Shown one piece after another: positions 61,756-64,000 of a stretch of 64,000 nucleotides of DNA. The notes under the pieces are model-generated. The model was given only the letters and a program-made list of their open reading frames with translations, ran no database searches and was not told the origin of the DNA. The stretch lies in NCBI GenBank assembly GCA_020635255.1, contig JACKAC010000001.1, forward strand, positions 659,501 through 723,500. The letters are read 5' to 3'. The translations under genes were made by a program, and so were the position numbers. Position 1 is the stretch's first letter. Each line of letters starts with the position of its first letter. The DNA comes from Ignavibacteriales bacterium. Its GTDB lineage: Bacteria > Bacteroidota > Ignavibacteria > Tepidaquicellales > Tepidaquicellaceae.

Positions 61756-63294
61756 TTGAAAATTGTAAAGGATATAAAAGAGGAATATAAGCTCCTGGAG
61801 AGCAAGTCTATACACTCAAACTGTGGAGTGTTTGGCATTTTCAATCACCCGGAAGCGGCTATAATGACATATTATGGTTTGCATGCGCTCCAGCACAGGG
61901 GGCAGGAAGCCAGCGGTATTGTTACTGCCGAATATATCCCCGAAAAGGACAAGCATGTTTTTAATATGAAAAAAGGTCTCGGTTTGGTAACGAGAGTGTT
62001 CAGGGATTCAAAGGTATTAACCAGGGATCTGCGGGGAACAGCTGCGATAGGTCACAATAGGTATTCCACTACCGGAGCGTCTGATAGTAAAACAAATATC
62101 CAGCCCTTTAAAGTAAATTATAAATATGGTAACCTTGCTCTCTCGCATAATGGAAATCTGACCAATACAAAGACTTTACGCAACAGGCTTATAAACGAAG
62201 GCACGATATTCCAGACCACTACTGACACCGAGGTCATTCTGCATCTTATTGCAAAAAGTTTTGAAGAAACTATAGAGGACAGGATATTCGACGCCTTTTC
62301 GCATATTACCGGCGCTTACTCGATTTGCATTCTTACTGATAAAAAACTTTTTGCTCTGCGTGACCCGCACGGGGTTAGACCGCTAAGCTTTGGCAGGTTA
62401 GGTGACAGTTATGTCTTTGCCTCAGAGACTACCGCGTTCGATATAATTGAAGCAGAGTATATTAGAGACGTTGAGCCGGGCGAAATGATAATTATTGACA
62501 AAGAAGTAGTAGATTCCGGTCAGGAAAAATCTATTTACTTCGGCAATGTGGACAAGTACAGACATTGTATATTTGAATACATATATTTCTCACGCCCCGA
62601 CAGCATCGTTTTCGGCGAAAAAGTTGACAAAGTCCGAAGGAATATTGGTAAAAGTCTGGCAGAGGAGCACCCCGCTCCTCATAAGGATGATGACACAAAC
62701 AACGAAGAAAAAAGAGTAGCTATTATTAATGTCCCCGACTCATCCAATACTGCTACGCTCGGCTACTTCGATGAATCACAGAAAACCAACAATGATGTAA
62801 AGATCGAGATCGGCTTGATTAGGAATCACTACGTCGGTAGAACATTCATTCAGCCCGGACAGGACAAAAGAGAAATGAAGGTTAAAACTAAGTTCAATAT
62901 TGTGAGAGGCGTCCTCGAGGACAGAAAGCTCGTTGTTGTTGATGATTCCATTGTCCGGGGAACTACTTCAAAACTTCTGGTAGATCTTATCAAAAAAGCC
63001 AAACCACGGGAGATACATTTAAAGATCTCGTCACCGCCTATTATCTCACCGTGCTACTACGGTATGGACTTCCCGTCAAAAGATGAGCTCATCGCCAATG
63101 AGCATCACGGCGATATCGATGCTATTAGAAGAGAACTCGGTGTAGATGAACTTGCTTACCTATCGACCGAAAAATTGCTCGAATCAGTGCCTTATAACCA
63201 TAAAAAGACTGGGTACTGCACCGCTTGTTTTACAGGTGACTATCCTATACCTATCGAAGAGTTTTCCCTTTTTAAAGAAACCTTTGACGATTAA
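61756..63294 (+). CDS. purF: Amidophosphoribosyltransferase (PurF)
   Basis: First committed step of purine synthesis: glutamine and PRPP give phosphoribosylamine. The 512-aa protein has the N-terminal nucleophile C23 (SNCGVFGIFN) after a 22-residue propeptide that should be removed. It has the PRTase motif VVVDDSIVRGTTS, and four cysteines typical of the [4Fe-4S] form (YRHCIFEY, ISPCYYGMD, YCTACFTG). A hydrophilic insert of roughly ten residues (PAPHKDDDTNNEEK) lies in the PRTase domain. The start is TTG at 61756, 3 bp after the PHP stop. Confidence 0.96.
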   Translation: MKIVKDIKEEYKLLESKSIHSNCGVFGIFNHPEAAIMTYYGLHALQHRGQEASGIVTAEYIPEKDKHVFNMKKGLGLVTRVFRDSKVLTRDLRGTAAIGHNRYSTTGASDSKTNIQPFKVNYKYGNLALSHNGNLTNTKTLRNRLINEGTIFQTTTDTEVILHLIAKSFEETIEDRIFDAFSHITGAYSICILTDKKLFALRDPHGVRPLSFGRLGDSYVFASETTAFDIIEAEYIRDVEPGEMIIIDKEVVDSGQEKSIYFGNVDKYRHCIFEYIYFSRPDSIVFGEKVDKVRRNIGKSLAEEHPAPHKDDDTNNEEKRVAIINVPDSSNTATLGYFDESQKTNNDVKIEIGLIRNHYVGRTFIQPGQDKREMKVKTKFNIVRGVLEDRKLVVVDDSIVRGTTSKLLVDLIKKAKPREIHLKISSPPIISPCYYGMDFPSKDELIANEHHGDIDAIRRELGVDELAYLSTEKLLESVPYNHKKTGYCTACFTGDYPIPIEEFSLFKETFDD

Positions 63295-64000
63295 TGAATA
63301 AAGCTCAAAAAGCATTTCATAAGTCTCGCCGCGCTCAATTAATGAAAAAGCTGGGCAAGAACTCCGTTGCGCTTATCCTGTCTAACTCAATGCGTAATAA
63401 ATCCTACGATGCCAGCTACAAGTTCAAGCAGAATAACAATTTTTACTATCTGACAGGATTTGATGAACCCAATGCCATACTCGTACTTGCGCCCGGAGGA
63501 ATGAAGATCAAAACCAAAGACGGCAATAGCAAAACTGTGCGTGAAATACTTTTTGTGCAGAAACGGAATCCGTTCATGGAAAAATGGGACGGGAAAAGGC
63601 TTGGCTCTGCCGCCGTAAAGACGGACTTGGGTATAGAAATGGGAATGGATAATTCAGCTTTTGATGAGCTGATGAAGTCAAAGATAGGGAAATTCAATAC
63701 AATATTTATTAATATTGCCGAGCTGTATGATACGGCAGGTGAATTTAGGGAAATTGTTACTCCCTTAATAAATGCTCTTCGAGTAGTCACTTCATGGACG
63801 CAGGTTTGCGACATAAATAACATCATTGGTGTAATGCGAAGTGTTAAGCTTCCTTATGAAATTGGTCTAATGCAAAAAGCGGCAGACATAACTGCCATAG
63901 GTTTGAATAATGTCCTGAAACAGCTCAAACCAGGTATGTATGAATATCAAGTTCAGGCTATTCTTGAATCTGCATACATGGATAATGGCTCGAGTGAAAT
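63294..64000 (+). CDS. Aminopeptidase P-like (Xaa-Pro peptidase), N-terminal part
   Basis: Metallopeptidase cut by the window end; 235 codons are present. The ATG at 63294 overlaps the purF stop by one base (TAATG). The translation has the aminopeptidase P N-terminal domain: FKQNNNFYYLTGFDEPNAIL and LFVQKRNPFMEKWDGKRLG, then MRSVKLPYEIGLMQKAADIT, the start of the catalytic pita-bread domain. The metal ligands lie beyond the edge. Confidence 0.9.
   Translation, partial: MNKAQKAFHKSRRAQLMKKLGKNSVALILSNSMRNKSYDASYKFKQNNNFYYLTGFDEPNAILVLAPGGMKIKTKDGNSKTVREILFVQKRNPFMEKWDGKRLGSAAVKTDLGIEMGMDNSAFDELMKSKIGKFNTIFINIAELYDTAGEFREIVTPLINALRVVTSWTQVCDINNIIGVMRSVKLPYEIGLMQKAADITAIGLNNVLKQLKPGMYEYQVQAILESAYMDNGSSE

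Overview
The window looks like a chromosomal segment from the Bacteroidota/Chlorobi/Ignavibacteriota branch, most likely an Ignavibacteria-like organism. This rests on four secreted proteins ending in the type IX secretion (T9SS) sorting domain with an NYPNPFNP motif, two PorV/PorQ-family outer-membrane proteins, lineage-typical families (DUF2795, DUF4783, DUF5686, DUF2085, DUF2752, Big_5-type lipoproteins), a tRNA promoter of the Bacteroidota type (TTG, 20 nt, TAAGTTTG), and frequent GTG/TTG starts. The rank is inferred; no 16S gene is present.

Layout. 1-984: 5' part of dnaK and an hsp20 gene with a sigma-54-type promoter and TGTCA box cluster. 1413-13637: a tightly packed minus-strand array of eleven genes. 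It runs from a lipoprotein and a beta-propeller protein with a FlgD-like C-terminus, through two PorV-like proteins, into surface-glycan genes (GT39-type transferase, FemAB-like protein, NAD-dependent epimerase, N-formyltransferase, amidohydrolase, glycosyltransferase, flippase). 13834-21426: acyl-CoA synthetase and complex I genes nuoAB and nuoCDEF, split by a T9SS cargo gene bracketed by terminators. 21490-33299: secreted proteins and peptidases (M28+PDZ, S8 subtilase, two T9SS propeller or BNR-type proteins), DUF5686 protein, RsmG and a membrane-anchored diheme cytochrome c. 33398-37125: rplY-pth-hppA, with a divergent membrane pyrophosphatase. 37272-43594: TetR-TolC-MFP-RND efflux operon. 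43665-43893: tRNA-Met(CAT) and a 78-bp element that folds as a perfect four-way junction.

43996-50030: DUF4783 protein, a very large multi-pass NtrY-like histidine kinase without a response regulator, and a Big_5-type lipoprotein. 50019-53473: holB, a BamA/TamA-like protein and a DUF2795 protein. 53554-58953: hpf-hprK-oppA-oppB-oppC, with no ABC ATPase gene. 59162-60636: three overlapping small membrane-protein genes (DUF2085, unrecognised, DUF2752). 60664-64000: PHP phosphoesterase, purF and the 5' end of an aminopeptidase P gene.

No CRISPR array, phage, transposase or rRNA gene was seen. The observations most worth following are the PorV/glycan array, the interrupted nuo cluster, the four-way palindromic element, the sigma-54 heat-shock promoter, the divergent pyrophosphatase, the orphan NtrY-like kinase and the DUF2085/DUF2752 trio.
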